Positions 1 through 8,717 of a stretch of 64,000 nucleotides of DNA are shown here, piece after piece. The first letter of the stretch is position 1, and each line of letters starts with the position of its first letter. Below the pieces are notes generated by a model that did not search any database, had not been told where the DNA came from, and was given only the letters and a program-made list of their open reading frames with translations. The position numbers and the translations under genes were made by a program. The stretch is from Sphingobacterium prati (GTDB lineage Bacteria; Bacteroidota; Bacteroidia; Sphingobacteriales; Sphingobacteriaceae), in contig NZ_JABJWY010000024.1 in the NCBI RefSeq assembly GCF_013167215.1, positions 1 through 64,000 of the forward strand, written 5' to 3'.

Positions 1-276
1 TATAAGGCTTTCACCCAGCCCAGTCAGTTCATATTCTACTTTCAGCGGAAGCTGATCAAAGACGACTTTATTAATCAATCCATGTTCAATCAATTGGCCA
101 AGCTGCGCATCAAGTACACGACGGGTTGCATTGGGGATTTTCCGCTGCAGCTCACCCGGACGCTTGATACCTGAATGTATTGCCCAGAGCAGGTTTATTT
201 TCCATTTGCCCTGAACGACCTGCAAAAACAGATGTAAACCACAATCTAAATTGACAGGAAGCTTTTTTTCGTACAT
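1..276 (-). CDS. HxlR-family winged-helix regulator, cut by window edge
   Basis: The reverse strand reads from an ATG at 274-276 to the window edge with no stop, giving about 92 residues of an HxlR-type DNA-binding protein. Family hallmarks visible are the N-terminal cysteine in LDCGLHL, the GKWKINLLWAI helix, the LQRKIPNATRRVL recognition region and the wing with KVEYELTGLGESL. HxlR proteins are small winged-helix regulators of neighbouring detoxification or redox genes. It is divergent from the aldo/keto reductase that follows, which makes that gene a likely target (inference). The C-terminus lies outside the window. Confidence 0.85.
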   Translation of the reverse strand, partial: MYEKKLPVNLDCGLHLFLQVVQGKWKINLLWAIHSGIKRPGELQRKIPNATRRVLDAQLGQLIEHGLINKVVFDQLPLKVEYELTGLGESLI

Positions 277-329
277 AGCTGATATATTTTACGAAGGTAT
301 AAAGTGAGTATAGATAAATTTATCCGTAA

Positions 330-360
330 TTGACACGGTTACTTTATGCCCTTAACTTTG
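330..360 (+). promoter_or_regulatory. Bacteroidota-type promoter for the aldo/keto reductase
   Basis: TTG at 330-332 and TAACTTTG at 353-360 match the Bacteroidota -33 TTG and -7 TAnnTTTG elements with 20 bases between them. Transcription would start a few bases after 360. That excludes the upstream in-frame ATG at 346 and favours the ATG at 382 as the translation start. Confidence 0.55.
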
Positions 361-381
361 CAACAAAGTAAATATAAAAAT

Positions 382-1344
382 ATGAAATCTAAATTATTTG
401 GAACAAAAACAGGGCTTTACGCCAGTGAAATAATATTGGGGGCAGCCAACTTTGGGACAAGAAAAGGTTACGGTGCAGGTCCTGAAGAATCAAAAAAGAT
501 TTTAACAGCTTATGGAGATAAAGGTGGCAATTTTATTGATATATCGGATGTCTATAAATTTGGAGAGGCGGAAGAAATCGTAGGCAACTTTCTGCAGGGG
601 CAACGAAGTAATTTTATTATCTGCTCGAAATATACCCGAAGTAGCGATCCCAACCCTTCCATCAGCAATTTTGGGAACAACCGTAAATCTATGCGACAGG
701 CTGTTGAGCAAAGTTTAAAAAGGCTTAAGACGGACTACATAGATATTTATATGCCTCATTATGATGATGGTGTAACTCCATTGGAAGAAATAGCAATGGG
801 ACTTCAAGATCTGGTCAGAGAAGGAAAAATACTATATGCGGGACTGACTAATTTCCCGGCATGGAAGGCATCGGCCATTGCATCATCAACAAAACTCACT
901 GCTTTACAGATTGAATATAATTTATTGCAACGTACCGCAGACCGCGAATTGATCCCTATGGCGAAGGAATATGGAATGGGTATAATGATGTACTCTCCGC
1001 TAGCTGGCGGACTGCTTACCGCCAAGTATAGAAAGGGAGAAGCCGGGCGCATCAGTCATTCTTCTGACGCTGAATATTCGGAAGACAAAAAAACCAAACT
1101 GATCATTGATGAACTGGTCACAATTGCAGAAAAATATGAAGTTACTCCTGGCCAGGTTGCATTTGCATGGAATCTATCAAAAGAAGCATTTCCTTTACTT
1201 GGAGCTAGGACGATAGAGCAATTTGAGCAAAGTATTCGGGCTACGGATATCAACTTGACCACTGATGAGCTGGCCAAACTGGATGCTTTAAGCTCCATTA
1301 GCCTCGGGTATCCGCACGATCTGCTGAATACTGTACGTGGTTGA
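382..1344 (+). CDS. Aldo/keto reductase
   Basis: A 320-residue NAD(P)H-dependent oxidoreductase of the aldo/keto reductase superfamily, a TIM barrel that reduces aldehydes or ketones. Visible signatures are the N-terminal LGAANFG strand, the FIDISDVYKFGEAEEIVG region with the catalytic Asp and Tyr, the lysine in IICSKYTR, the DYIDIYMPHYDDGVTPLEE segment and the late cofactor-binding stretch FPLLGARTIEQFEQS. The start at 382 is preferred over 346 because a promoter element overlaps the longer N-terminus. It lies divergent to the HxlR regulator at the window start. The substrate cannot be read from the sequence. Confidence 0.9.
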   Translation: MKSKLFGTKTGLYASEIILGAANFGTRKGYGAGPEESKKILTAYGDKGGNFIDISDVYKFGEAEEIVGNFLQGQRSNFIICSKYTRSSDPNPSISNFGNNRKSMRQAVEQSLKRLKTDYIDIYMPHYDDGVTPLEEIAMGLQDLVREGKILYAGLTNFPAWKASAIASSTKLTALQIEYNLLQRTADRELIPMAKEYGMGIMMYSPLAGGLLTAKYRKGEAGRISHSSDAEYSEDKKTKLIIDELVTIAEKYEVTPGQVAFAWNLSKEAFPLLGARTIEQFEQSIRATDINLTTDELAKLDALSSISLGYPHDLLNTVRG

Positions 1345-1443
1345 TTTAGAAAAATTGAACCTAAAATACGAAAGAAGTGACATGAAACGTAATCGATAGT
1401 AATTCTTAAAGCATATGAACTAAATTTGAATATAAATTGCGTC

Positions 1444-1578
1444 ATGCCTAAAAGTGAATCTATTTTATTGAACAGAATGGATTCCAACAGCAGTATTGCT
1501 ATTGGAATATGGGATGGCTCAACTCCTCGCAATGTCTTTAAGAAGAAATTTGGAAAGCCGCCGACCTTAAGTACATAA
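1444..1578 (+). pseudogene. AraC regulator remnant with a large internal deletion
   Basis: This 44-codon open frame begins almost like the intact AraC gene at 1626: shared segments are ILLN, SSIA and GIWDGSTP. It then jumps to a stretch (VFKKKFGKPPT) that resembles the extreme C-terminal HTH tail of AraC proteins (LFTKKAGRSPSDYRK in the neighbour). The simplest reading is a tandem paralogue that lost roughly 240 internal codons, leaving both ends fused in frame. It has no DNA-binding domain and is unlikely to act as a regulator. Confidence 0.65.
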
Positions 1579-1625
1579 GGTTAATCGACAAAATACTACT
1601 AAATTAGAAGATCAAAATACTTGAT

Positions 1626-2486
1626 ATGTCGAAACATGATACTATTTTATTGAACAGTATGGATCACTGCAGCAGTATTGCTGTTGGAATTTGGGACGGA
1701 TCCACACCGGGCATAATAAAAGCTCTAAATCCGCACAGGCATGACCACTATACCTGCATGTTTGTTGAATCTGGGACGCTGGAAGTTCTCTTCGATTTGG
1801 AGCGCTTAACGATGTCTGCGGGAACTCTTTTTGTTTGTCCTCCCAACCAGGTTCATCAGATCATCAAAGTCGTAGGTGCAACGGGCTATTATATTTCGTT
1901 TGAAGACCGCCATCTTACCGAATCCGCAAAGGGAGCGCTCGAAAGTTCGTTAGCGGACACATGGATAGTTCCGCTATCCAGCATTGAACACGCGTGGTTT
2001 AAGTCAGCCCTTGATTCAATGATAAAATTAAAAGATATGAATGGAGGCTCCCGTATGGAAGTAGAGCAGCCGCTTCTTTCAGCCATTATTGCGCAGGCGG
2101 CACTATCCTTTGAGAGTAGCCTGATGGAACATTCTACCAAAGCGGGGCCGCGGGCGGTCAGCATCGCTAAGAAATTTAGAAATCTTGTAAAGGCAGATTT
2201 CCGTATATTAAAGCGTCCCTCGGAATATGCAGAAAAGTTACATATCTCTGTGGCACACCTCAATGATGTGGTTAAAAAGGTGACAGGCCATTCTGTATCC
2301 CAGCTGATCCAAAAGGAATTATTGAATGAAGCACAGCGCTTGCTCTATTACTCGGAAATGACAGTCAAGGAAATTTCCTACCACCTGGGCTATCAGGATC
2401 CAAAGTATTTCATAAGGCTGTTCACAAAAAAAGCAGGAAGGTCTCCAAGTGACTACCGAAAGACATATCGTCCACAGCCCAATTAG
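1626..2486 (+). CDS. AraC-family transcriptional regulator
   Basis: A 286-residue regulator with an N-terminal cupin ligand-binding domain (about residues 15-110, containing HRHDHYTCMF and FVCPPNQVHQI) and a C-terminal AraC double helix-turn-helix (about 190-283, containing SEYAEKLHISVAHLNDVVKK and VKEISYHLGYQDPKYFIRLF). Length and order are typical of AraC regulators in Bacteroidota, and it resembles the AraC protein at 47555-48409. The following small NTF2-like gene and NmrA-like reductase, on the same strand, are plausible targets. A truncated paralogue lies just upstream. Confidence 0.93.
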   Translation: MSKHDTILLNSMDHCSSIAVGIWDGSTPGIIKALNPHRHDHYTCMFVESGTLEVLFDLERLTMSAGTLFVCPPNQVHQIIKVVGATGYYISFEDRHLTESAKGALESSLADTWIVPLSSIEHAWFKSALDSMIKLKDMNGGSRMEVEQPLLSAIIAQAALSFESSLMEHSTKAGPRAVSIAKKFRNLVKADFRILKRPSEYAEKLHISVAHLNDVVKKVTGHSVSQLIQKELLNEAQRLLYYSEMTVKEISYHLGYQDPKYFIRLFTKKAGRSPSDYRKTYRPQPN

Positions 2487-2645
2487 CACTAGGTCACTGC
2501 TGTATTCAACTTTTACCCCAATTCCCTTTTTTGTCCACCTTTTACCGCCGTTTATGAGTGTTGGGGCATTCATATATTGATCAATTTTGCATTGTAATAA
2601 GTAATGCCATAGTGCATCACGTTTAATGTAGTTTTTTTTGATCGT

Positions 2646-3071
2646 ATGGAAGATTGTGAAATCGTGAAAAGCCCAACTTTTAAATTGTCGACCATCCCTG
2701 AAGGAATTGTTGATTCTCTTATGGATCATTTTAACTCCCGAGATATTGAAACCATGCTTTGCTTCTATGAGGATGATGCAATCGTTATCAATACCAAAGG
2801 AGAACCAAAACGCGGAAAAAAGGAAATTGCCGCTGAGCTACAGTGTTCTTTCGGATTCGGACTGCCAATAAGAATTAGCGTTAGAAACATCTATGCTGCG
2901 GGTAACCTGGCGGCATTGATATTGGACTGGAAAATTGTTGGGACAAGAAGGAACGGTGAGATAGTAAATATAACGGGTACTTCCAGTGATTACGCTAAAA
3001 AAGGAATCGACGGATACTGGAGATGCTGGTTTGGAAACCCATTTGGCGTGCGGGTACGCAGCTTATTGTAA
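2646..3071 (+). CDS. NTF2/SnoaL-like protein
   Basis: A 141-residue protein with the pattern of the SnoaL/DUF4440 branch of the NTF2-like fold: a helical start (IPEGIVDSLMDHFNSRDIETMLCFYEDDAIVI), the GEPKRGKKEIAAEL segment, and then strands ending in the tryptophan-rich GYWRCWFGNPFG. Such proteins are small cone-shaped barrels that serve as enzymes or ligand binders. No catalytic residues can be assigned. It sits 31 bases before the NmrA-like reductase, so the two are probably co-transcribed. Confidence 0.7.
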   Translation: MEDCEIVKSPTFKLSTIPEGIVDSLMDHFNSRDIETMLCFYEDDAIVINTKGEPKRGKKEIAAELQCSFGFGLPIRISVRNIYAAGNLAALILDWKIVGTRRNGEIVNITGTSSDYAKKGIDGYWRCWFGNPFGVRVRSLL

Positions 3072-3102
3072 TCAATTGTTATGAAATTTAAATAATATAG
3101 AT

Positions 3103-3855
3103 ATGAAAATCTTAGTAATTGGTGGTACAGGTCTTACGGGAAGACTGGTCACAAAAAAATTGGAAAAAGCTGGTCATGAAGTAATCATTGGCTCCCCTTC
3201 ACATGGAGTGGATATCCTAACTGGAGAAGGGCTTTCCCGCGCACTGCACGGAACGGAGATCGTGATCGACCTATCCAATTCCTCTTCTCCAGAGGAAGAA
3301 AATGCCATCAGGTTTTTTGAAACGGCAGCAAAGAATCTGGTGAAAGCTGAATCAGCTGCGGGTATTAAACATCATGTCGTTCTTTCCATTGTCGGGACAG
3401 ACGATGGACTGGAAATTGGTTATCTACGTGCAAAGAAACTTCAGGAAGATTATATTAAAAATTCCGGAATACCTTTTACAATAATCCGTTCGACACAGTT
3501 CCATGAGCATACGGACGCAATCATTGCGGTACAGGGAAATGGAGACAAGGTATTTGTTTCCAAGGTCGACTATCAGCCTATTGCCCTGGAAGATGTCTCA
3601 GATTTTATTGTCCGGTATGCGCTAGAAGAGCCCCAAAATAGTACTGCTGAAATTGCGGGACCTGTGAGAAGAAGTATGGATGATTTTGTAGCTAAATATA
3701 TAGGGATAATTGGAAAGCCAATAAAAGTGGTATCTGATGAGGAGAGTAAGTACATGCATCTGGTGATTCCGAGGTCTCTGCTCGTGCCTGCAGGACCATA
3801 CACTGCTGGTAACGTTTATTTTGAGGACTGGGCGCTGAGTACTTTGGACAAGTAA
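3103..3855 (+). CDS. NmrA-like NAD(P)-binding reductase
   Basis: A 250-residue Rossmann-fold protein with the N-terminal dinucleotide motif GGTGLTGRLV directly after the first strand, followed by a second strand with HGVDILTG and the VVLSIVGTD segment typical of atypical short-chain dehydrogenases (NmrA/YwnB type). The GYLRAKKLQEDYI stretch and the FTIIRSTQFHE strand are characteristic of the family. Such proteins bind NAD(P)H and act as reductases or redox sensors. It follows the SnoaL-like gene closely. Confidence 0.88.
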   Translation: MKILVIGGTGLTGRLVTKKLEKAGHEVIIGSPSHGVDILTGEGLSRALHGTEIVIDLSNSSSPEEENAIRFFETAAKNLVKAESAAGIKHHVVLSIVGTDDGLEIGYLRAKKLQEDYIKNSGIPFTIIRSTQFHEHTDAIIAVQGNGDKVFVSKVDYQPIALEDVSDFIVRYALEEPQNSTAEIAGPVRRSMDDFVAKYIGIIGKPIKVVSDEESKYMHLVIPRSLLVPAGPYTAGNVYFEDWALSTLDK

Positions 3856-3917
3856 AAAACTAAAATGTATATTAGTAACCGGTAATAGTATACCTCATCG
3901 TTTGGCAAAGTGGCCGA

Positions 3918-4198
3918 ATTTTAATTTTGGTAGCAGATGAATTAGAAACACCTTCTTCCGCAATATTGCAAAAAAAACTAAAAACCATAACAATGTAAAT
4001 GTATTGTTGTCGGAAACAACGATCAACCCTGAAGATGAAGACAAGAAAAAGAATATCGTCGAGATAAGGGAATTAGGAGCAGAAATACTCGCAGGAGATT
4101 TGGTTTCAAGATTGTTGGCCAAACTGAAAACACCTATTTGATACTGTTTGAGAACTGGAATCCAACATAGTGATATGATCAAAGCTTTGTTAAATTGT
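3918..4198 (+). pseudogene. Decayed NmrA/isoflavone-reductase-like gene
   Basis: Translation in shifting frames recovers a recognisable NmrA-type N-terminus: a strand-turn piece beginning ILILVADELE near 3918, then VLLSETTINPEDEDKKK and IRELGAEILAGDLVS from about 4001 in another frame, then a GIQHSDMIKALL piece from 4157 in a third. These correspond to the nucleotide-binding strand, the LGxExxxGDL segment and the VISxxG helix of the family. At least two frameshifts and several stops are present, and the C-terminal half is missing. It follows an intact NmrA-like gene, so it may be a decayed relative of it. Confidence 0.55.
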
Positions 4199-4391
4199 TC
4201 TTTATTTCCATTCTATACTCAGCTAGTTCCCTTATACTTTTACAGAGTTAGTTGACGGTGGATGATAGATATTTTTATTTACATTTATCGTTATTCAACA
4301 TAAAATATTTATCTTTAAACTAACTCATTGATAAACAGAATAAGATAAATGGGCTTTTTATTAGCATGTCAAAATTATAATCAATAAATAT

Positions 4392-4859
4392 ATGATCAAA
4401 GACAAAAAAATGATAAATGGCGCTATTCAATCCTTGGAAGGTTATTTAGTTCAATTTCCTTTGATTTTAAAGAGATTAGAGTTATCAGATTTAGAATATA
4501 AGCAATCCAAAGATAAATGGAGCAAAAAGGAGATTTTGGGACATCTAGTTGATAGCGCAACGAATAATCTGACAAGATTCATCACCGGACAATTTCAAGA
4601 TAATCCTACAGTGTTGTATGACCAAGTTAGTTGGTGTACTGCCAACTATTATCAGAAAGCTGATCTTGGTCATATGATCGCGTTGTGGGAATGCTTAAAC
4701 CGACAACTTTTGTTTATATGTAATCAGTTAACACCAGAAATTTTATCAAGGAAGGTCAATGGAAACACGTTGGAATTTCTGATCAATGATTACATTTCAC
4801 ATTTTGAACATCATTTGCGACAAATTACTGTGAAAAAATATGAAATCGACGAAATGTGA
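4392..4859 (+). CDS. DinB-family protein
   Basis: A 155-residue four-helix-bundle protein of the DinB/YfiT type. The marks are the W-x-K-KEILGHLVDSATNN segment, with its early metal-binding histidine, and the C-terminal YISHFEHHLRQI motif with paired histidines. These proteins bind a divalent metal, and some are thiol-dependent transferases; no substrate can be assigned. It stands alone and ends in a terminator shared with the convergent reductase gene. Confidence 0.85.
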   Translation: MIKDKKMINGAIQSLEGYLVQFPLILKRLELSDLEYKQSKDKWSKKEILGHLVDSATNNLTRFITGQFQDNPTVLYDQVSWCTANYYQKADLGHMIALWECLNRQLLFICNQLTPEILSRKVNGNTLEFLINDYISHFEHHLRQITVKKYEIDEM

Positions 4860-4867
4860 AAAGAAAA

Positions 4868-4890
4868 AGAAGTACCCTTAAGGTACTTCT
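4868..4890. terminator. Bidirectional stem-loop terminator
   Basis: A perfect 9-bp stem (AGAAGTACC with GGTACTTCT) around a 5-base loop lies between two convergent genes, 8 bases after the DinB stop and about 50 bases from the end of the opposite reductase gene. An A-run precedes it, which is a T-run for the minus strand. Confidence 0.6.
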
Positions 4891-4939
4891 AGCTATGGTT
4901 TAGCTGGTTAACATGTTAACTTATACCAGAAGTTGCGAT

Positions 4940-5473
4940 TTACTTTTTACGCTTGTAATGTAGTTGTGTCAATCCGGTATCAAATGCTTTTGCTGTAATG
5001 AATTCTAGGGCTTGCTCAGGTCTTCCGTCTTTAAAAAGTCTTGTTCCTTTACCTACCAGAACTGGAATAATCGAGATGACATAATCGTCTATTAAGTCGT
5101 ACTTTAATAATTCATTGATTACTTCTGCGCCACCATCGCAATAGATATTTTTACCTCCTCCTGATTTTAAACGGGCAACTAATTCGGTTAAGTCACCTGT
5201 ATAAAAAATCGTTCTACCTAATTGCGGCCTCTCAGTCCTTGTAATGACATAAATATCTCGCTGTCCGTTGTCATAGTGAGAGGTCCCGATTTCTTGAACT
5301 ACATAATCATAGGTTTTTCTGCCAATAATTATAGTATCAATTTGGGACGTAAATTCGGCGTAGCCATAATCTTCCCCTTCTTTTTCTACTAATTTCAAAA
5401 AGCTTAAGTCGTTGTTGGGTTTTGCAATATAACCATCCAAGCTCATTGCAATGAAAAGTGAAATTTTTCGCAT
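4940..5473 (-). CDS. Dihydrofolate reductase-like (RibD C-terminal domain) protein
   Basis: A 177-residue protein of the RibD C-terminal/DHFR fold. The N-terminus (ISLFIAMSLDGYIAKPNND), the DTIIIGRKTYDYV segment, the IYCDGGAEVINELLKYDLIDDY stretch and the late PVLVGKGTRLFKDG loop are all diagnostic. Members bind NADPH and resemble riboflavin-pathway reductases, but stand-alone copies rarely have a proven substrate. A second family member lies at 15684-16250. It converges with the DinB gene, sharing a terminator. Confidence 0.9.
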   Translation of the reverse strand: MRKISLFIAMSLDGYIAKPNNDLSFLKLVEKEGEDYGYAEFTSQIDTIIIGRKTYDYVVQEIGTSHYDNGQRDIYVITRTERPQLGRTIFYTGDLTELVARLKSGGGKNIYCDGGAEVINELLKYDLIDDYVISIIPVLVGKGTRLFKDGRPEQALEFITAKAFDTGLTQLHYKRKK

Positions 5474-5544
5474 TTGTTTTGAATTTATAGTTTCTGCAAA
5501 TTTACGTTTACACCACCATTGGCATTTTGTAAAAATGCGACAAA

Positions 5545-6279
5545 TTAAAGTAACGACGGTAAAATTCCGGTATTTCGCTTGATTTCAAGACTCAGATGTG
5601 AATGGTCATAATAGCCACATTCAAAAGCTATATCTAACAAACTTCGGTTTTGCTTCGATTCTCTGATTAAAGACAAAGCATACTGAAAACGGATAATGTT
5701 TGAATATTCTTTTGGCGATAGTCCGATAAACTTCTTAAAATTTCGCTCGAGCTGTCTTATGGTTGTAAAATTTCTTTTCGCAAGATCAGAAACGCTAATT
5801 GTTCCTTTGGATGAATGTATATCATCAATAACAGCGTGTAATTGATTGGTTTTGGTTTTTATTTTTTCGGAATAAAAACGGTCAAAATAACCGAATGGAT
5901 TTTCATATGTTTTATCAACGCTAAATGAAATCGGTTTTTCCAATTCGACAGTGTTGTTTGTCAACTCATTTTGCGAAGCATAAGTATAGAAATTAGCAAA
6001 AGTTGCCGGTTTTAGGCATACACCAATCAAATGTGTGTCATTATCAATAAAGCTGTCTTTGAAAGCATTCATAGCACCCACTACATAAGTTTTCCCAGAA
6101 TCCATTGAGAGACACCCATTATCTGTTAGACATTTATTTCCTAAATTCAATATGATACCCGCACAGCCATCCGGGAAAACCCGCTCCCAACCCTTTTTAA
6201 ATTCGTTACCCTTCAATTCCCAATAAAAATGAATAAAGGGCGCTAATTCTTTGTAAGGATTTACTTTCTTATATTCCAT
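5545..6279 (-). CDS. AraC-family regulator with DUF6597-type N-terminus
   Basis: A 244-residue regulator. The N-terminus (NPYKELAPFIHFYWEL, then FPDGCAGIILNLG) matches the small sensory domain common to short AraC proteins of this phylum, and the C-terminus carries the AraC double HTH (SVSDLAKRNFTTIRQLERNFKKFIGLSPKEYSNIIRFQ and LDIAFECGYYDHSHLSLEIKR). It is transcribed away from the nucleotidyltransferase gene and toward the DHFR-like gene 71 bases downstream, which is a plausible target (inference). Confidence 0.9.
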   Translation of the reverse strand: MEYKKVNPYKELAPFIHFYWELKGNEFKKGWERVFPDGCAGIILNLGNKCLTDNGCLSMDSGKTYVVGAMNAFKDSFIDNDTHLIGVCLKPATFANFYTYASQNELTNNTVELEKPISFSVDKTYENPFGYFDRFYSEKIKTKTNQLHAVIDDIHSSKGTISVSDLAKRNFTTIRQLERNFKKFIGLSPKEYSNIIRFQYALSLIRESKQNRSLLDIAFECGYYDHSHLSLEIKRNTGILPSLL

Positions 6280-6371
6280 ATGTACTGTAGCTTCAATTTG
6301 CGAAGTAAAAACATGACTTTCTGAACATTAATTCACTTTTATGGAAGAGAAGATCTTTTTTTTGAAGTAAT

Positions 6372-6414
6372 GCATTAAACTTGATTGAGCGTTAAAAGCG
6401 TCAAGTTTAAATGC
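6372..6414 (-). terminator. Stem-loop after the nucleotidyltransferase gene
   Basis: Arms at 6372-6384 and 6401-6414 (TTAAACTTGA pairing with TCAAGTTTAA, extended with one bulged base) form a hairpin 15 bases downstream of the minus-strand gene that ends at 6429. The T-run expected on the minus strand is not clear, so termination is only likely. Confidence 0.4.
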
Positions 6415-6428
6415 TATTCAGCGCTAAT

Positions 6429-7211
6429 TTATCGTCGACCTTCGATTTCTTCAAAATAGTTCATTACTATGTTGTCTGTGTCGCTATGTAAAATCACGTT
6501 GCCGTCAAAAAGATCTGTCCTTAATTGTCTGTATAACACCACTCCATATTTCAAACTGTCTAATAATGATTGTCTATTATACGTTGGAATAGTGAATTTT
6601 AGTTTTTCGAGATCTGCGGCGCATAAATCTGTTTCGACTTTCCTAACACCCCGGGGTAAATTGTCATTTTTAATATGCAACAATGGACCAAAAACAACCG
6701 TCCGTAAAAATGCCATAAAGTCGTATGCTTCAAAATATTCTCCCCGCCCTATTTTTAACAAAGCGTAATGTACCCAAGTCCAAAAGCGATCTTCAATCCA
6801 TTGATAATCTGGATAGGGAAACTTTGCAGCTGTCTGAGAAATTATTCTTTCAAGTTGTTTGTCTTTATCGATTAGCAAAGTTGGATTTTCAATACGGACT
6901 TGAAATTCGTCAACTGTTAAAAATTTAATATCTACATGCAAAAGAGGAGAATCATAAAGACAAATCAATAATCTTGGTTCTCCGACGTGCTCTCCAGTAA
7001 ATCCAGATAAAAAATTCCCTAACTTTTTAGCATAGTCCAACATAAGATTTCTGTCGTTAGAAATTCTTTGTCTCGTTATCAAAATTAAATCAAGATCTGA
7101 AAATTCATCTATTTCACTGGTAAGCCAAGACCCTGCAATTGCCATACCAATCACATTATCGTCCGGTTCTAAAATCTCCTTTGCTTTGTATGCAAATGCT
7201 TGTTGTATCAT
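6429..7211 (-). CDS. Nucleotidyltransferase-domain protein
   Basis: A 260-residue protein with a polymerase-beta-type nucleotidyltransferase domain: Gly27-Ser28 of AGSWLTSEIDEFSDLDLILI followed by Asp39 and Asp41, the G-S-x(n)-D-x-D metal-binding signature shared with aminoglycoside adenylyltransferases. The C-terminal half is helical (RFWTWVHYALLKIGRGEYFEAYDFMAFLR). It may transfer a nucleotide to a small molecule, but the substrate is unknown. The start at 7211 is chosen because the signature follows at the usual distance; an upstream extension to 7487 looks like spacer sequence. Confidence 0.8.
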   Translation of the reverse strand: MIQQAFAYKAKEILEPDDNVIGMAIAGSWLTSEIDEFSDLDLILITRQRISNDRNLMLDYAKKLGNFLSGFTGEHVGEPRLLICLYDSPLLHVDIKFLTVDEFQVRIENPTLLIDKDKQLERIISQTAAKFPYPDYQWIEDRFWTWVHYALLKIGRGEYFEAYDFMAFLRTVVFGPLLHIKNDNLPRGVRKVETDLCAADLEKLKFTIPTYNRQSLLDSLKYGVVLYRQLRTDLFDGNVILHSDTDNIVMNYFEEIEGRR

Positions 7212-7455
7212 TATTTTAATGTTTATAAATAAAACGCCTTCATGTCTATAAGCTTCGGTAAACTTTGATTTTTTCCTCCCTTTTAAAATTAGTAATTCAC
7301 TTCCGAATTCTCTACTTTTAAATAATACAGATTTTTTGGGTTGATTTTGTTTGAAAACGAGGTCTGCGAGTGACGAGCTTATAATATTTAAAGAAATTCT
7401 ATTACGCCTTTTGTCTATATTAGTTTGGACAAAATTATCAGTCTTAAAAACTTGA

Positions 7456-7797
7456 ATGAATATACAGCCTTTATACCTACAAGACATACCTCTAACCAGA
7501 AGCCTTCAGCCTGAAGGATGGGGAGATATTACCCTATCGTTAATAGAATATTGCCTGCAAACTTTTTGTAAACCTATCAAAGTTGTCGACCAAAACAAAA
7601 TTGTCGGTGTCGGTACTTTGATTTTACACGAAAAATCAGCTTGGTTGGCGCACATTATAGTTAATGGATCTTACCGCGGTAGAGGCAGCCTAAGCTAATC
7701 TTTAGTAGAATTGGCGGCAACTACGGTTAAGTAGAATAAAGATGATGATATAAGACGTAGATGGCTCGATTTTTGGAAACATGATAATTTTGGTTAA
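7456..7797 (+). pseudogene. GNAT acetyltransferase with in-frame stops
   Basis: The frame from 7456 encodes an N-terminal GNAT half (LQPEGWGDITLSLIEYCL, KIVGVGTLILHEKSAWLAHIIV) that reaches the acetyl-CoA loop (YRGRG). A stop at 7696-7698 follows, then in the same frame SLVELAATT, a second stop at 7732-7734, and a tail (WLDFWKHDNFG) that mimics the family's FYKKxGF ending. Two nonsense codons and a short middle indicate a decayed acetyltransferase. Confidence 0.65.
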
Positions 7798-7808
7798 TCA
7801 CTTTTGCT

Positions 7809-8717
7809 ATGCTACATTTAGTTAATTCTAGCAGGTACTACCCTGCATTCTTGCTATTATTACTCTTTTCATTAAAAGGGTTAGATGTAAGAGCGCAATT
7901 GTTTAATCAAGACAGTTTGAAATTAATATCTCGGCAGTTTGCCTTTACAGAAGGGCCGGCAGTGGATAAGGACGGGAATATCTATTTTACTGACCAGCCC
8001 AATAACAAAATCTGGAAATACAGTACGAAAGGCCATCTTTCTCTTTTTAAAGATTCCGCAGGCCGTGCAAATGGATTATACTTTAACCATCGAGGTCAAC
8101 TACTTGCCTGTGCGGATGAAAAAAACGAGATTTGGTCAATAAGCAATAGTGGCAAGGTTACCATCCTACTGTCAGATGTAGACGGAAAGAAGCTGAATGG
8201 CCCAAATGATCTTTGGGCGGATAAGAAGGGAGGTATCTACTTTACAGACCCCTATTATCAGCGTGACTATTGGACCAGAAAAAAAACTGAGATAGAAGGG
8301 CAGAAAGTTTACTACCTCGCTCCTGGAAAAGAGAAAAAGCCAATTGTAGCGGCTGATGATCTAACCAAGCCTAATGGTATTGTAGGATCGGCCGATGGAA
8401 AACACTTGTATGTAGCAGATATTGAGCGGAATAAAACTTACAGGTATACCATTGAATCTAACGGTAAGCTCACCGGACAGAAGGTGGTAATTGACCAAGG
8501 GTCTGATGGGATGACATTGGACAATCAAGGAAATATTTACCTTACGGGCAAAGGTGTTTTTATCTATAATCCAATTGGCGTACTGATAGGTCATATCGAG
8601 GTAGATGAACCATGGACATCGAATGTTTGTTTTGGTGGTAAAGATAGGACTTATCTATTTATCACAGCCTCAACGGCAATTTATTCGCTTCCAATGCGGA
8701 CAAAAGGAGTCGATTAG
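7809..8717 (+). CDS. Secreted SMP-30/gluconolactonase-like beta-propeller
   Basis: A 302-residue protein with an N-terminal signal sequence (hydrophobic stretch about residues 13-26, followed by VRAQ) and a six-bladed SMP-30 propeller: FAFTEGPAVDKDGNIYFTDQ, RANGLYFNHRGQLLACAD, LNGPNDLWADKKGGIYFTDPYY and TKPNGIVGSADGKHLYVAD. The conserved Glu, Asn and Asp of these motifs bind the catalytic divalent metal in lactonases. It probably acts in the periplasm on a sugar lactone or related ester. It stands alone between decayed genes. Confidence 0.9.
   Translation: MLHLVNSSRYYPAFLLLLLFSLKGLDVRAQLFNQDSLKLISRQFAFTEGPAVDKDGNIYFTDQPNNKIWKYSTKGHLSLFKDSAGRANGLYFNHRGQLLACADEKNEIWSISNSGKVTILLSDVDGKKLNGPNDLWADKKGGIYFTDPYYQRDYWTRKKTEIEGQKVYYLAPGKEKKPIVAADDLTKPNGIVGSADGKHLYVADIERNKTYRYTIESNGKLTGQKVVIDQGSDGMTLDNQGNIYLTGKGVFIYNPIGVLIGHIEVDEPWTSNVCFGGKDRTYLFITASTAIYSLPMRTKGVD

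Noticed and set aside
7212..7487. N-terminal extension of the nucleotidyltransferase gene
   Set aside because: The extension has no domain and overlaps the divergent GNAT remnant; the ATG at 7209-7211 places the active-site motif normally.
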